Part shown: positions 54,386-63,641 of the stretch, piece by piece
Position numbering within the stretch: position 1 is the stretch's first letter
Layout of the letters: every line of letters starts with the position of its first letter
Origin: Neptunicella marina
Lineage (GTDB): Bacteria; Pseudomonadota; Gammaproteobacteria; Enterobacterales; Alteromonadaceae
Direction: 5' to 3'
Assembly: GCF_014270035.1 (NCBI RefSeq)
Contig: NZ_JACNEP010000002.1
Coordinates: forward strand, 372,001 to 436,000
DNA: 64,000 nt
Program-made: the position numbers and the translations under genes
The notes under the pieces: generated by a model
Told to the model about the DNA's origin: nothing
What the model saw: only the letters and a program-made list of their open reading frames with translations
The model's database searches: none

Positions 54386-54977
54386 TGATAGTGCTCTGCT
54401 TACGAAACACCAACAGCTGGTTATTGGCCGGTAAACGATATTGATGTTGGAGAGTTAGCTGCGGTTGCAGCGCGCAAAGCGCTTCAATATCGCGAATGCC
54501 ACCAAAACCCTGTTCAGCCAGCCACAGATCAAACTGCGCATTGCTGTCACTGGTATATTCGCCATTCACATTAAACGGGCCATATAAACAAAACACGCCG
54601 TTATCAGCTAGGTTTTGTGTTATCAGTTGGAACATCAGCTCAACTTCATGCCACTGCATAATATGTGCAGTATTGGCGCTAAAAACCGCATCTACCGCTG
54701 GCAGCGGCCAGTCATTTTCACCAATTTTAAAACAAAGCGGTGCATGTAAATTATCGGCAGGAAATGCCTGATGCCAGCTAACAATACCGGCGTGGTTGTC
54801 CAATACGTCGCTGGTATGCCAGTTTAAATGCGGCAACAAAGGGGCAAAATGCACGCTGTGCTGCCCCGTACCACTACCAATTTCCAGTACCTTGCTGGCA
54901 CTGGCAAATTGCTCAATTAAACACTCCGCTATCGGTTGTTTGTTGTTTTCACAGGCCTGACTAAAGGGTTTAGACAT
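54378..54977 (-). CDS. DUF938 family SAM-dependent methyltransferase
   Basis: The 199-aa protein is a class I methyltransferase fold of the DUF938 type: the start KPFSQACENNKQPIAE, the SAM-binding VLEIGSGTGQHSVHFAPLLP, the later DAVFSANTAHIMQW and GVFCLYGPFNVNGEYTSDSN. The substrate of this family is not established. It sits between the cupin gene (8-bp overlap) and pnuC (8-bp overlap). A function connected to NAD metabolism is possible but unproven. Confidence 0.88.
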   Translation of the reverse strand: MSKPFSQACENNKQPIAECLIEQFASASKVLEIGSGTGQHSVHFAPLLPHLNWHTSDVLDNHAGIVSWHQAFPADNLHAPLCFKIGENDWPLPAVDAVFSANTAHIMQWHEVELMFQLITQNLADNGVFCLYGPFNVNGEYTSDSNAQFDLWLAEQGFGGIRDIEALCALQPQLTLQHQYRLPANNQLLVFRKQSTISE

Positions 54978-55470
54978 AATTTACTCTCTGTCCGGCACTA
55001 AGTTGATTTAATTGCTGCATAAATTCAGTTACCTCCTGATCGCCTTCCGCTGGTGCCCAGCTTGCAAAATCTTGTGCTGCCAGCGGCTGATAAGGGCCTT
55101 GTTTTACTTCTAAGAATGTCGCGTTTTCGGATTGGGCAATAATGCTGTGCCAGCAATGCGCCGGTAACTCCAGCCCTTTGTTATTGTTAGTGGAGTCGGC
55201 ATCCAGCTCAATGCGCTCTAAAAGCACACCATCGTCATCAAATAATAAAAACGACACCTTGCCCGATACCATCAGGAAAAATTCCCATTTGGCCGGATTG
55301 CTGTGCCGATGCGGACGCACATAACTTTGCGGTGTCATGCTGATAAATAAACGCTGAATATTGTCGTTTAGATCCTGATGCACATTGGCGTTGGCGCGCT
55401 GGCGTGGCGAATTTTGTGCATCCTGTGCCAGCTGATTAAACAGCTGGTTGTCGAATCGTTTTATATTCAT
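54970..55470 (-). CDS. WbuC-family cupin-fold metalloprotein
   Basis: The 166-aa protein carries the WbuC-type cupin: QRLFISMTPQSYVRPHRHSN provides two metal-binding His, EFFLMVSGKVSFLLFDD the Glu region, and GLELPAHCWHSIIAQ the third His. WbuC proteins often occur in surface polysaccharide loci, but here it heads the DUF938-pnuC-kinase transcript. Catalytic activity unknown. The terminator at 55502 belongs to the next gene upstream and isolates this operon. Confidence 0.86.
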   Translation of the reverse strand: MNIKRFDNQLFNQLAQDAQNSPRQRANANVHQDLNDNIQRLFISMTPQSYVRPHRHSNPAKWEFFLMVSGKVSFLLFDDDGVLLERIELDADSTNNNKGLELPAHCWHSIIAQSENATFLEVKQGPYQPLAAQDFASWAPAEGDQEVTEFMQQLNQLSAGQRVNYV

Positions 55471-55501
55471 AGGTAGTAATTAGTTCACGGTGACTAACAG
55501 T

Positions 55502-55527
55502 AAAAAGCGGCACTTAATGCCGCTTTT
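55502..55527 (-). terminator. Rho-independent terminator
   Basis: AAAAGCGGCA and TGCCGCTTTT form a perfect 10-bp stem around CTTAA, with T-rich flanks on both strands. It ends the methionine operon (minus strand), 26 bp after the metH stop codon. Confidence 0.93.
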
Positions 55528-55552
55528 GTTTAATCTCATATGCCCTATCCTG

Positions 55553-58177
55553 CTACATAGACAGATTAGGTGCCAGCCATTTTTCTGCGGCTTGCACATC
55601 CCAGTCCTTACGCTTGGCGTAATCTTCCAGCTGATCCTGCTGAATCTGCGCCACGGCAAAATAACGGCAATCCGGATGAGCAAAATACCAGCCGGATACT
55701 GACGCGCCCGGCCACATAGCATAACTGCTGGTCAGCTGCATACCGGTATGCTTTTCGGCTTCAAGCAAATCCCAAATATGTTGTTTTTCGGTGTGTTCAG
55801 GACAGGCGGCATAACCAGGCGCCGGACGAATACCCTGATATTTTTCACGAATAAGCGATTCGTTATCAAGGTTTTCATCGGCGGCATAACCCCAATACAC
55901 TTTACGCACTTGCTCATGTAAATATTCGGCGAATGCTTCGGCTAAACGGTCGGCCACCGCTTTAACCATAATGGCGTTGTAATCGTCATGCTTGGCTTTG
56001 TATTCATCGGCCAGTTGGTCTTCACCGATACCGGCAGTCACCGCAAACGCGCCCACATAATCCTCGATACCAGAAGATTTTTTAGCGACAAAATCACTTA
56101 AACAGTAATTAGCCCCTTTTGGCTTTTGTGTCTGCTGGCGTAGGTGATGGCTAACACACAGTACGTCATTACGATTATCATCACGGTAGATTTCAATATC
56201 ATCCTCTACCCGATTAGCCGCAAATAAACCGAACACACCTTTGGCAATAAGCTCGTTTGAAGTTTCAAAACGGTCGAGCATGGCATTAGCATCGGCGAAC
56301 AATTTTTTGGCCTCTTCACCCACCACTTCGTCATCCAGAATGCGTGGATATTTGCCCGCCAGTGACCAGGTTAAAAAGAACGGTGTCCAGTCAATATAAT
56401 TTCGCAGGGTTTTAATATCGGCCGACACTGACTGCACACCTAATTGTGCCGGTTTAGTGGGTTGATATTCATCAAACTGCGGCACAAAGGCGTTATCACG
56501 CGCCTGCTGCAAACTAACCGGTTTACTGCGCGGTTGTTTACGTGCATGTTGCTCGCGCACCACATCGTATTCTTTAGTCAACTGCTCAGCGAACGCAGCG
56601 CGGCTGTCTTTGGAAATCAGTTTCTGGCACACGCCCACTGCACGTGATGCGTTAGGCACATACACCACTGGATGCTGGTAATTCTGTTCAATTTTCACTG
56701 CGGTATGCGCTTTGGAAGTAGTGGCACCACCAATTAACAGCGGCAAATCAAACCCCTGCCGCTGCATTTCTTTAGCTACGTGCACCATTTCATCCAGCGA
56801 TGGCGTAATTAAGCCCGACAGGCCAATCATATCGACATTTTCTTTGCGCGCGGTTTGTAAAATAGTCTCGCAGGACACCATTACGCCAAGGTCGATAATC
56901 TCAAAGTTGTTACATTGTAGTACCACACCGACAATGTTTTTACCGATGTCATGCACATCGCCTTTTACCGTAGCCAGCAGGATTTTACCATTACTGGAAC
57001 CGGCTTCCTTTTCCTGCTCGATATAAGGTTCAAGGTAGGCCACAGCACGTTTCATTACCCGCGCCGATTTTACTACCTGTGGCAGGAACATTTTGCCTTC
57101 ACCAAATAAATCGCCCACCACATTCATGCCATCCATTAATGGCCCTTCGATGACATGCAGTGGTTTTTCAGCTTGCTGACGCGCAAGTTCGGTATCTTCT
57201 TCAATAAAATCGGTGATACCTTTGACCAGTGCGTGTTCCAGTCGTTTATTCACTGGCCACTCGCGCCACTCAAGGTTTTCTTTGGCAACAGTTTTGCCAT
57301 CGCCCTGATATTTAGGTGCGATATCGAGTAATCGCTCGGTGGCATCGTCACGGCGATTAAGGATCACATCTTCAACCGCATCACGCAGTTCTTGCGGAAT
57401 ATCGCTGTAAACCGCCAGTTGCCCGGCGTTAACAATGCCCATGTCCATTCCAGCAGCAATGGCGTGATACAAAAACACCGAGTGCATGGCTTCACGCACC
57501 GGGTTATTACCCCGAAACGAAAACGACACATTAGATAAACCACCGGAAATATGCGCATGTGGCAAATTTTGTTTAATGCGGCGACAGGCATTAATAAAGT
57601 CCACCGCGTAGTTGTTGTGCTCTTCAATCCCGGTAGCGACCGCAAAAATATTGGGGTCGAAGATAATGTCTTCTGGCGGGAAATCGATTTTTTCAGTCAG
57701 TAACTGGTAGCTGCGCTGACAAATTTCAAACTTACGTGCTTCGGTATCAGCCTGACCGGTTTCATCAAAGGCCATTACCACAGCCGCGGCGCCATAACGT
57801 TTAATTAAACGCGCATGGTGTAAAAAGGCCTCTTCGCCTTCTTTTAAGCTGATGGAGTTAACAATCGCCTTGCCCTGCACACATTTTAAACCGGCTTCAA
57901 TCACGCTCCATTTGGAAGAGTCGATCATAATCGGCACCCGGCTGATATCGGGCTCTGAGGCAATCAGATTCAAAAAGCGCTGCATTGCTGCTTCTGAATC
58001 GAGCATGGCCTCATCCATATTGATATCGATGACTTGCGCGCCGTTTTCCACCTGCTGGCGCGCCACATCCAGCGCGGTATCAAAATCGCCTTCCAGGATC
58101 AGGCGTTTAAACATGGCAGAACCGGTCACATTGGTGCGTTCACCCACGTTAATAAAATTGGCAGTTGTCTGTGTCAT
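55553..58177 (-). CDS. metH: Methionine synthase C-terminal part (folate, cobalamin and reactivation domains)
   Basis: The 874-aa protein corresponds to residues beyond about 350 of E. coli MetH. It contains a pterin-binding domain (start [25 protein letters not shown]), a cobalamin cap ([24 protein letters not shown]), the B12-binding motif [14 protein letters not shown] with the cobalt-ligating His, and the AdoMet-binding activation domain ([33 protein letters not shown]). The homocysteine domain is encoded separately at 59167. Together the two give about 1224 residues, the length of a fused MetH. It is the last gene of the MetJ-controlled operon. Confidence 0.95.
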   Translation of the reverse strand: MTQTTANFINVGERTNVTGSAMFKRLILEGDFDTALDVARQQVENGAQVIDINMDEAMLDSEAAMQRFLNLIASEPDISRVPIMIDSSKWSVIEAGLKCVQGKAIVNSISLKEGEEAFLHHARLIKRYGAAAVVMAFDETGQADTEARKFEICQRSYQLLTEKIDFPPEDIIFDPNIFAVATGIEEHNNYAVDFINACRRIKQNLPHAHISGGLSNVSFSFRGNNPVREAMHSVFLYHAIAAGMDMGIVNAGQLAVYSDIPQELRDAVEDVILNRRDDATERLLDIAPKYQGDGKTVAKENLEWREWPVNKRLEHALVKGITDFIEEDTELARQQAEKPLHVIEGPLMDGMNVVGDLFGEGKMFLPQVVKSARVMKRAVAYLEPYIEQEKEAGSSNGKILLATVKGDVHDIGKNIVGVVLQCNNFEIIDLGVMVSCETILQTARKENVDMIGLSGLITPSLDEMVHVAKEMQRQGFDLPLLIGGATTSKAHTAVKIEQNYQHPVVYVPNASRAVGVCQKLISKDSRAAFAEQLTKEYDVVREQHARKQPRSKPVSLQQARDNAFVPQFDEYQPTKPAQLGVQSVSADIKTLRNYIDWTPFFLTWSLAGKYPRILDDEVVGEEAKKLFADANAMLDRFETSNELIAKGVFGLFAANRVEDDIEIYRDDNRNDVLCVSHHLRQQTQKPKGANYCLSDFVAKKSSGIEDYVGAFAVTAGIGEDQLADEYKAKHDDYNAIMVKAVADRLAEAFAEYLHEQVRKVYWGYAADENLDNESLIREKYQGIRPAPGYAACPEHTEKQHIWDLLEAEKHTGMQLTSSYAMWPGASVSGWYFAHPDCRYFAVAQIQQDQLEDYAKRKDWDVQAAEKWLAPNLSM

Positions 58178-58198
58178 AAAATCAGCAGATCCGTAAAA

Positions 58199-59158
58199 CT
58201 AAAATTGACCAGCCGCGATATCATCACAGGCTGCAATAAGATGGTGGCGGGTTTCCGGCTCGGCCGAGGCATGACCGCCGCTGTGGCTAATCACCAGTTT
58301 CGAATTGGGCAATGCCTGATGCAATAACCACGCATTATCAAAAGGACACACAATATCGTATCGCCCATGCACTATGGTGGTGGGGATCTCGGCGATTTTG
58401 TCGCAATTGGTCAGGATCTGGTTATCGCTTAAAAAGCACTGATTAACCATGTAGTAGGCTTCATGGCGCGCCAGTGTCCAGCAGGATTTATCATCATCAC
58501 ACTGCGATAAAAACGCTTCATCCGGCAGCAAAGTGCAACTACTGATTTCCCAGATACTCCAGGCGCGTGCCATTTTCATCGCTTGTTGTTTATCGTCACC
58601 AGTTAAAATGCAATAGCAATTCTCGATGCTAAATTCCCGCTCAGTAATGCCAGCATCGGTTAAAAAGCGCTGCCAGCTATCGGCAAAAATGCGTGATGCG
58701 CCACCACCGGCAAAAGTCCAGTTAGTGTCCTGTTCACGAGCGAGAAATATGCCGCGCAGCGTTAAACTCAATACCTGCTGAGGATGCTGCTGAGCATACA
58801 CCAGCGATAAGGTAGAGCCCCACGAACCGCCGAATACATGCCATTGTTCAATGCCCAGATGACAACGAATTTTTTCGATATCCGCCACCAAATCTGAGGT
58901 GGTGTTGTTATCCAGCTCACCGTGCGGCAGTGAGCGACCACAGCCACGCTGGTCAAATAACACCACCCGAAATATCGCCGGATTAAAAAAGCGTCTGTCA
59001 TTTTTACTGCATCCTGCACCCGGGCCACCATGAATAAATAACATGGGAATGCCCTGCGGGTTTCCACACTGCTCCACATATAGCTGATGGCCATCACCTA
59101 CATCCAGTAACTGATGCTCATAAGGTTCGATAGCAGGATAAAATTCAGTGAAAGACAT
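58199..59158 (-). CDS. pip: Proline iminopeptidase
   Basis: The 319-aa protein is an alpha/beta hydrolase of the S33 family: HGGPGAGCSKNDRRFFNP (oxyanion region), the nucleophile elbow GGSWGSTLSLVYAQ, the acid in HGRYDIVCPFDNA and the final His in SHSGGHASAEPETRH. The DQRGCGRSLPHG motif is typical of prolyl aminopeptidases. It removes N-terminal proline from peptides in the cytoplasm. It lies between the two halves of methionine synthase, 8 bp after the N-terminal half and 21 bp before the C-terminal half, all on one strand. Confidence 0.94.
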   Translation of the reverse strand: MSFTEFYPAIEPYEHQLLDVGDGHQLYVEQCGNPQGIPMLFIHGGPGAGCSKNDRRFFNPAIFRVVLFDQRGCGRSLPHGELDNNTTSDLVADIEKIRCHLGIEQWHVFGGSWGSTLSLVYAQQHPQQVLSLTLRGIFLAREQDTNWTFAGGGASRIFADSWQRFLTDAGITEREFSIENCYCILTGDDKQQAMKMARAWSIWEISSCTLLPDEAFLSQCDDDKSCWTLARHEAYYMVNQCFLSDNQILTNCDKIAEIPTTIVHGRYDIVCPFDNAWLLHQALPNSKLVISHSGGHASAEPETRHHLIAACDDIAAGQF

Positions 59159-59166
59159 AAGCAGAC

Positions 59167-60219
59167 TTAAGCAACAAAAGGTTCTAAACCGGATAAACGC
59201 ATACGCACCGGTAATTGAGGGATAGTGCGCGGTGCTTGATTCTGCGTGACCTCAAGCAAGGCTTTAATATGCTCAGGCGTGGTACCGCAACAACCACCTA
59301 CGATATTAAGCAAACCAGATTGTGCCCATTCGGCAATATGACCAGCCATTTCTTCGGCGTCCATATCATATTCACCAAACTCGTTAGGTAAACCCGCGTT
59401 AGGATGCGCCGATACCGCACATTCGGCGACATCAGACATATCGTTGACATACTGGCGCAATAAATCCGGCCCAAGGGCACAGTTAAGGCCAAAGGCAATC
59501 GGTTTAACATGGCGCAGTGAATAATAAAATGCTTCGGTCGTCTGGCCAGATAACGTACGGCCAGAGGCATCGGTAATGGTGCCGGAAATCATAATTGGCA
59601 GGCGTTGGCCCAGCTCATCAAATACCTGTTCGACGGCAAATAATGCGGCTTTGGCATTTAAGGTATCAAAGATGGTTTCCACTAAGATGATATCAGCGCC
59701 GCCTTCAATTAACGCATGGGTGGATTCCACATAAGCAGCTACCAGCTCATCAAATTTAATATTACGATACCCGGGGTCATTGACATCGGGCGAGATAGAG
59801 GCGGTTTTACTGGTTGGCCCCAGCACTCCGGCCACAAAACGCGGTTTTTCCGGCGTGCTGTATTCATCGGCCACTTCACGTGCCAGTCTGGCTGCGGCCA
59901 GATTAATTTCGGCAGACAAGGCCTGCATCTCATAATCGGACATCGAAATAGTCGTGGCGTTGAAGGTATTGGTTTCGATGATATCCGCGCCCGCTTCTAA
60001 ATACTGCGCATGAATATCACGAATAATCTGCGGCTGAGTTAACACCAGTAAGTCGTTATTACCTTTTACATCGGTATGCCAGTCGGCAAAACGCTCACCG
60101 CGATAATCGGCTTCTTCGAGTTTATGGCGCTGGATCATGGTACCCATGGCACCATCCAGAATTAAAATACGCTTTTCAAGCGCCTGATTTAAAACGGCTG
60201 CTGTTTGTTGCAAGTTCAA
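59167..60219 (-). CDS. metH: Methionine synthase N-terminal homocysteine-binding module
   Basis: The 350-aa protein is the homocysteine S-methyltransferase barrel: [21 protein letters not shown] at the start and the three zinc-binding cysteines in GLNCALG and [10 protein letters not shown]. It lacks all later MetH domains, which are encoded by the gene at 55553. It lies 14 bp downstream of metA. A stand-alone MmuM-type function is less likely, because the sequence tracks the MetH N-terminus and the missing domains are in the same operon. Confidence 0.93.
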   Translation of the reverse strand: MNLQQTAAVLNQALEKRILILDGAMGTMIQRHKLEEADYRGERFADWHTDVKGNNDLLVLTQPQIIRDIHAQYLEAGADIIETNTFNATTISMSDYEMQALSAEINLAAARLAREVADEYSTPEKPRFVAGVLGPTSKTASISPDVNDPGYRNIKFDELVAAYVESTHALIEGGADIILVETIFDTLNAKAALFAVEQVFDELGQRLPIMISGTITDASGRTLSGQTTEAFYYSLRHVKPIAFGLNCALGPDLLRQYVNDMSDVAECAVSAHPNAGLPNEFGEYDMDAEEMAGHIAEWAQSGLLNIVGGCCGTTPEHIKALLEVTQNQAPRTIPQLPVRMRLSGLEPFVA

Positions 60220-60233
60220 ACCTCTATCAAAAA

Positions 60234-61151
60234 CTAACGCAAATCGGCCAGATCGTACGGCGTGTTCTGGTACACATAATAATTTAACCAGTTGGTGTAT
60301 AACAAGGTGCCATGTGAGCGCCAGGTGACCAAAGGCGAGTTTGCCGGATTGTTATTCTCAAAGTAATTTTCTGGCAAATTGGGGTTGAGTCCTTCGCGAA
60401 TATCACGGCGATATTCCTGTTCCAGCGTATCCGGATCATATTCCGGATGGCCGGTCACAAATACCAGACGTTTGTCTTCCGATGCCACAATATAAGCACC
60501 GGTGCGCTCAGAACTGGCCAGCACTTTTAATGAATCAATTGACTGATAATCTTTTAGTGAAATTTCACCATACCGCGAATGGGGTGCATTGAAGACAGGA
60601 TCAAATCCACGCATTAACTCGTCATGTTCGTAGTTCACCTGATGTGGAAATACGCCACACAACTTATCGGTTTTAAGTTCACGATTAATGCCAAAATAAT
60701 GGTAAATCGCCGCATGCGCCGCCCAGCATAAAAACATGGTAGATTGCACATGGGTGCGTGCCCAGTCCATCACAGTCTGCATCTTTTCCCAGTATTTCAC
60801 CTGCTCGTAATCCAGCAGCGCCAATGGTGCACCGGTTACTATAAGGCCATCGTAATTTTTGTGTTCAATCTGCTCAAACTGATAATAGAAATTATCCATA
60901 TGCGCTTTGGGGGTGTTTTTTGGCGCTTTATTATCAATGCGAATTAAATCGATATTAATCTGGATTGGCGTATTCGACAGCAAGCGCAGGATCTGCACTT
61001 CGGTCTCAATTTTATTTGGCATCAGATTAAGAATGCCCACGTGCAGCGGACGGATTTCCTGATTGTGCGCCCGCTCACTATCCATCACAAAGATGTTTTC
61101 TTCACTCAGTACATTAAGTGCAGGCAGATCGCTTGGGATCCTGATTGGCAT
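60234..61151 (-). CDS. metA: Homoserine O-succinyltransferase MetA
   Basis: The 305-aa protein is a Met[21 protein letters not shown] start, the catalytic Cys in [11 protein letters not shown], the Arg of APHSRYGEI and the His-Glu pair in [16 protein letters not shown]. The acyl-CoA-specificity position (111 in E. coli, after TGAPL) is Ala here. E. coli has Gly (succinyl) and acetyltransferases have Glu, so the small residue favours succinyl-CoA, by inference. The ATG at 61151 is the usual family start; six more codons are open upstream. First gene of the methionine operon, behind MetJ boxes. Confidence 0.95.
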   Translation of the reverse strand: MPIRIPSDLPALNVLSEENIFVMDSERAHNQEIRPLHVGILNLMPNKIETEVQILRLLSNTPIQINIDLIRIDNKAPKNTPKAHMDNFYYQFEQIEHKNYDGLIVTGAPLALLDYEQVKYWEKMQTVMDWARTHVQSTMFLCWAAHAAIYHYFGINRELKTDKLCGVFPHQVNYEHDELMRGFDPVFNAPHSRYGEISLKDYQSIDSLKVLASSERTGAYIVASEDKRLVFVTGHPEYDPDTLEQEYRRDIREGLNPNLPENYFENNNPANSPLVTWRSHGTLLYTNWLNYYVYQNTPYDLADLR

Positions 61152-61228
61152 AAGGCCCCCTGATGGCAAAAATAACAGGATTAACTATGGCGCTATCTTG
61201 CCTATGCCACCAGAAAAAATCAACATCT

Positions 61229-61244
61229 TTACGTCTAGACGTCT
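61229..61244 (-). promoter_or_regulatory. Tandem MetJ boxes upstream of metA
   Basis: AGACGTCT (61237-61244) matches the MetJ box consensus at all 8 positions and the adjacent TTACGTCT (61229-61236) at 6 of 8. They are head to tail, as MetJ needs, 78-93 bp before the metA start. Repression by MetJ with S-adenosylmethionine is the expected control of metA, both metH parts and pip. Confidence 0.85.
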
Positions 61245-61369
61245 AAATGAATTTATTTTAACTAAATATAGTTAGCTAAACGATGATTCACCTCAAACTA
61301 CTTCTACAAATAAGTAACTAAAATATGCTAATTACAATAATTGTCAGTGAACCAGTCAGGAGACCAATC

Positions 61370-61816
61370 ATGGCAGATAATCCACAATTTTCGGTTAATT
61401 TAACTTTGCTTGAAGGTTATAAGTTTGAAGTCGATTTTGGCGATGCGGGAACACTGATTACCGACGAGCCCCAACCTTTAGGTGAAAATAACGGGCCTAA
61501 CCCTTCACGCTTACTGGCGGCTTCTGTGGCTAATTGTCTGGCCGCCAGTTTAATGTTTGCGATCCGTAAATTCAAAGAAGATCCGGGGCAAGTCAAAGCC
61601 ACTGTATCGGGTGAAATGGTACGTCAGGATAATCGTTGGCGAATTGCCGATATGCAAGTTGAGCTAAACCTGGGCAATGATGCCCAAAGTTTACCCCATT
61701 TAGAACGTGCACTAACGCAATTTGAGAATTTTTGTGTGGTCACCCAAAGTGTACGTCAGGGCATTAATGTCAAGGTAAGTGTCAAGGACGCTTCGGGCAA
61801 AGTTATGCTTTCGTAA
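61370..61816 (+). CDS. OsmC/Ohr-family peroxiredoxin-like protein
   Basis: The 148-aa protein is an OsmC-fold member: GPNPSRLLAASVANCLAASL contains the first redox Cys and NFCVVTQSVRQGINV the second. Such proteins reduce organic hydroperoxides or act in sulfur-stress responses. AGGAG lies 7 bp before the ATG at 61370; a longer frame from 61325 is rejected. Divergent from metA. The exact peroxide preference is unknown and no OhrR site was seen. Confidence 0.9.
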   Translation: MADNPQFSVNLTLLEGYKFEVDFGDAGTLITDEPQPLGENNGPNPSRLLAASVANCLAASLMFAIRKFKEDPGQVKATVSGEMVRQDNRWRIADMQVELNLGNDAQSLPHLERALTQFENFCVVTQSVRQGINVKVSVKDASGKVMLS

Positions 61817-61821
61817 ATTAA

Positions 61822-61854
61822 GGCAGCTACCTGCATACATGAGCAGTAGCTGCC
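61822..61854. terminator. Hairpin between convergent genes
   Basis: GGCAGCTAC and GTAGCTGCC form a perfect 9-bp stem with a 15-nt loop after osmC. Neither side has a good T-run, so it may be only a weak terminator. Confidence 0.45.
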
Positions 61855-61858
61855 GGTA

Positions 61859-62068
61859 TTATATCTGAGGGTCTTGTTCCTGTTGTTCACGACAAAGGTT
61901 GCAACTTAATGTTTTGCCTAACATGTTTTCACGACCTTGTTCTGTCAGTACCCAAAAGCGATTTACCCAGGGCGGCTTGTGGCGAATATGCTGACAGTGC
62001 CCACATTCCAGCTCGGCTATCCAGTGTAATTGTTCATCCTGGTAAAACTCTACAATGGCTCGTTGCAT
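61859..62068 (-). CDS. DUF3565 domain small protein
   Basis: The 69-aa protein has the DUF3565 pattern: QDEQLHWIAELECGHCQHIRHKPPW with a Cys-x-x-Cys and His cluster, and a second CNLC pair near the C-terminus, probably a zinc site. No signal peptide. Function of the family is not established. It is 5 bp downstream of the DUF4287 gene and probably co-transcribed with it. Confidence 0.9.
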   Translation of the reverse strand: MQRAIVEFYQDEQLHWIAELECGHCQHIRHKPPWVNRFWVLTEQGRENMLGKTLSCNLCREQQEQDPQI

Positions 62069-62073
62069 CTACC

Positions 62074-62646
62074 TCATCCATTTTGACTGTACGCCAGTTG
62101 TATTAACTTAGTGATATCAATATGGATTTTCTCTCCCGCCCTAATGCAAATTTTATGAGTGGACTGACCAGGTGCACTACAGGGCTGTAAAAGTGGCGAG
62201 TCTGGTGCGTCAGTAAAACGCAAGCCGAGATCAAGTCGATTTTGGGTAACTGCGATAGCAACAAACTGACGTTTACGGCTAAAAGGAATATAACCTGCAC
62301 GTCCTTCAACGCTAACATCATCACCTAGTTGCATTATGACATCGCGCAGCTGCGCGAATGTTTCGCGGAATTGCGCTTTTTTGCCTGTGTATTGCGCATC
62401 AATTTGCTGCTCGAGTGTGGGAGGTGTCCAGCCAGCACCCAAAGCCGCAGCTTCTGCAATCGCCCATTGGGAATTTTGTGGAATACTATGCTCAGATTTC
62501 AACCATTTACGCACCGCATTTTGATCAGACAAATCGAGCCCACTTTGTTTAACCAAATCAACCCATTGCTCAGTGGTTTTACCGGTGCGATTTAACATGG
62601 AGGCATTGACGGCATTTTTCATTTGCTGAGGATTTTTAATACCCAT
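62074..62646 (-). CDS. DUF4287/DUF5655 domain protein
   Basis: The 190-aa protein has an N-terminal DUF4287-like region (KTTEQWVDLVKQSGL, then VRKWLKSEHSI) and a C-terminal DUF5655-like region (SVEGRAGYIPFSRKRQFVAIAV, then LDLGLRF). The ATG at 62646 shares a base with the stop of the cupin gene (TGATG), so translation is coupled; a TTG one codon earlier is less likely. These domains are widespread in bacteria and lack an assigned function. Confidence 0.85.
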   Translation of the reverse strand: MGIKNPQQMKNAVNASMLNRTGKTTEQWVDLVKQSGLDLSDQNAVRKWLKSEHSIPQNSQWAIAEAAALGAGWTPPTLEQQIDAQYTGKKAQFRETFAQLRDVIMQLGDDVSVEGRAGYIPFSRKRQFVAIAVTQNRLDLGLRFTDAPDSPLLQPCSAPGQSTHKICIRAGEKIHIDITKLIQLAYSQNG

Positions 62647-63062
62647 CAATATATCCCGGTGGCTGATGTCTGGAGCGGCTTATGCTCTGTAGCTTCACCC
62701 GGCGTAATAAATAACAGCTGGCTCAACTGATTGGTTTTTACAGTATGCCATAAGCCCTGGGGCACTAAAACATAATCACCGGCCTGATTTAACTCAACAA
62801 ACTGATTTTGATGATTATGCTCAATAATTAGTGTGACGGTTCCATTTAATAACAATACCACTTCATCACCGTAAGGGTGCCTTTCCCACATGTTCCAGTC
62901 ACAATCAAATTGATGAGTAGAAATAAGCTGGTGCTGTTTAAATAAATTGAAATCGCGATCCAGTGCCTGATAAAAATCAGCGGTTAAAGGGCGTGGCGTT
63001 GCCTTATCATCTGGCGCAATAACAACAAACTCCTGATTAAGATTGTGTTTTTGCAGACTCAT
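62646..63062 (-). CDS. Cupin-domain protein
   Basis: The 138-aa protein is a single cupin: DWNMWERHPYGDEVVLLLNGTV provides the His/Glu metal region and LVPQGLWHTVKT the second His motif. It may bind a divalent metal and act as a small sensor or enzyme; no substrate can be inferred. It lies 18 bp after cytidine deaminase and 1 bp overlaps the DUF4287 gene. Confidence 0.88.
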   Translation of the reverse strand: MSLQKHNLNQEFVVIAPDDKATPRPLTADFYQALDRDFNLFKQHQLISTHQFDCDWNMWERHPYGDEVVLLLNGTVTLIIEHNHQNQFVELNQAGDYVLVPQGLWHTVKTNQLSQLLFITPGEATEHKPLQTSATGIY

Positions 63063-63080
63063 TAGCCACGTCCTTATTGT

Positions 63081-63494
63081 TTAATTATCTTTACCCATGG
63101 TTTCATTACTAAATGAAAACGGCAACAGCTCACTGATTGGTAGTTGTCTTATTTCACCTTGCCATTTAAAGACCAGCGTAATATCCGGACCAAATTCAGA
63201 GATAGTTTGACGGCACATACCACACGGGCTGATATCACCTTTGGGTGAATAAACGGCTATCGCTTTAAAGTCTTTTTTGCCCTGACTAACGGCGTTACCA
63301 ATGGCAACACGCTCAGCACAAATACCAGATGGATAAGCAGCATTTTCAACGTTTACGCCGGTAACAACAGAATTGTCGCCAAGCAAAATAGCAGCGCCAA
63401 CAGGGTAATGGGAATAGGGTTCGTAGGCGTTTTGAATAACCTGCTCTGCAGCAGATAATAAAGCCTGTGCATCAGTACTGGATAATGTACTCAT
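63081..63494 (-). CDS. cdd: Cytidine deaminase (tetrameric type)
   Basis: The 137-aa protein has the zinc-binding CxE and PCxxC motifs: GICAERVAIGNAVSQG (Cys and catalytic Glu) and SPCGMCRQTISEF. It deaminates cytidine and deoxycytidine for pyrimidine salvage. The length of about 135 aa is that of the homotetrameric class, not the longer dimeric E. coli enzyme. The ATG at 63494 has AGGA 10 bp upstream; 28 further codons open upstream do not resemble the family. Confidence 0.95.
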   Translation of the reverse strand: MSTLSSTDAQALLSAAEQVIQNAYEPYSHYPVGAAILLGDNSVVTGVNVENAAYPSGICAERVAIGNAVSQGKKDFKAIAVYSPKGDISPCGMCRQTISEFGPDITLVFKWQGEIRQLPISELLPFSFSNETMGKDN

Positions 63495-63641
63495 TAAATT
63501 ATGTTCCTGAACTTTGTTATTGTCTGCCCATAAAAAGACAGCCTTTATTATGGCGCTATAGTCTTCATAAATTTGCACCTCGGGTCAATGACAGCGGAAC
63601 AATTTGTTAGTTTAAGCGTGTAAATTAAATACGCAGTTAGC

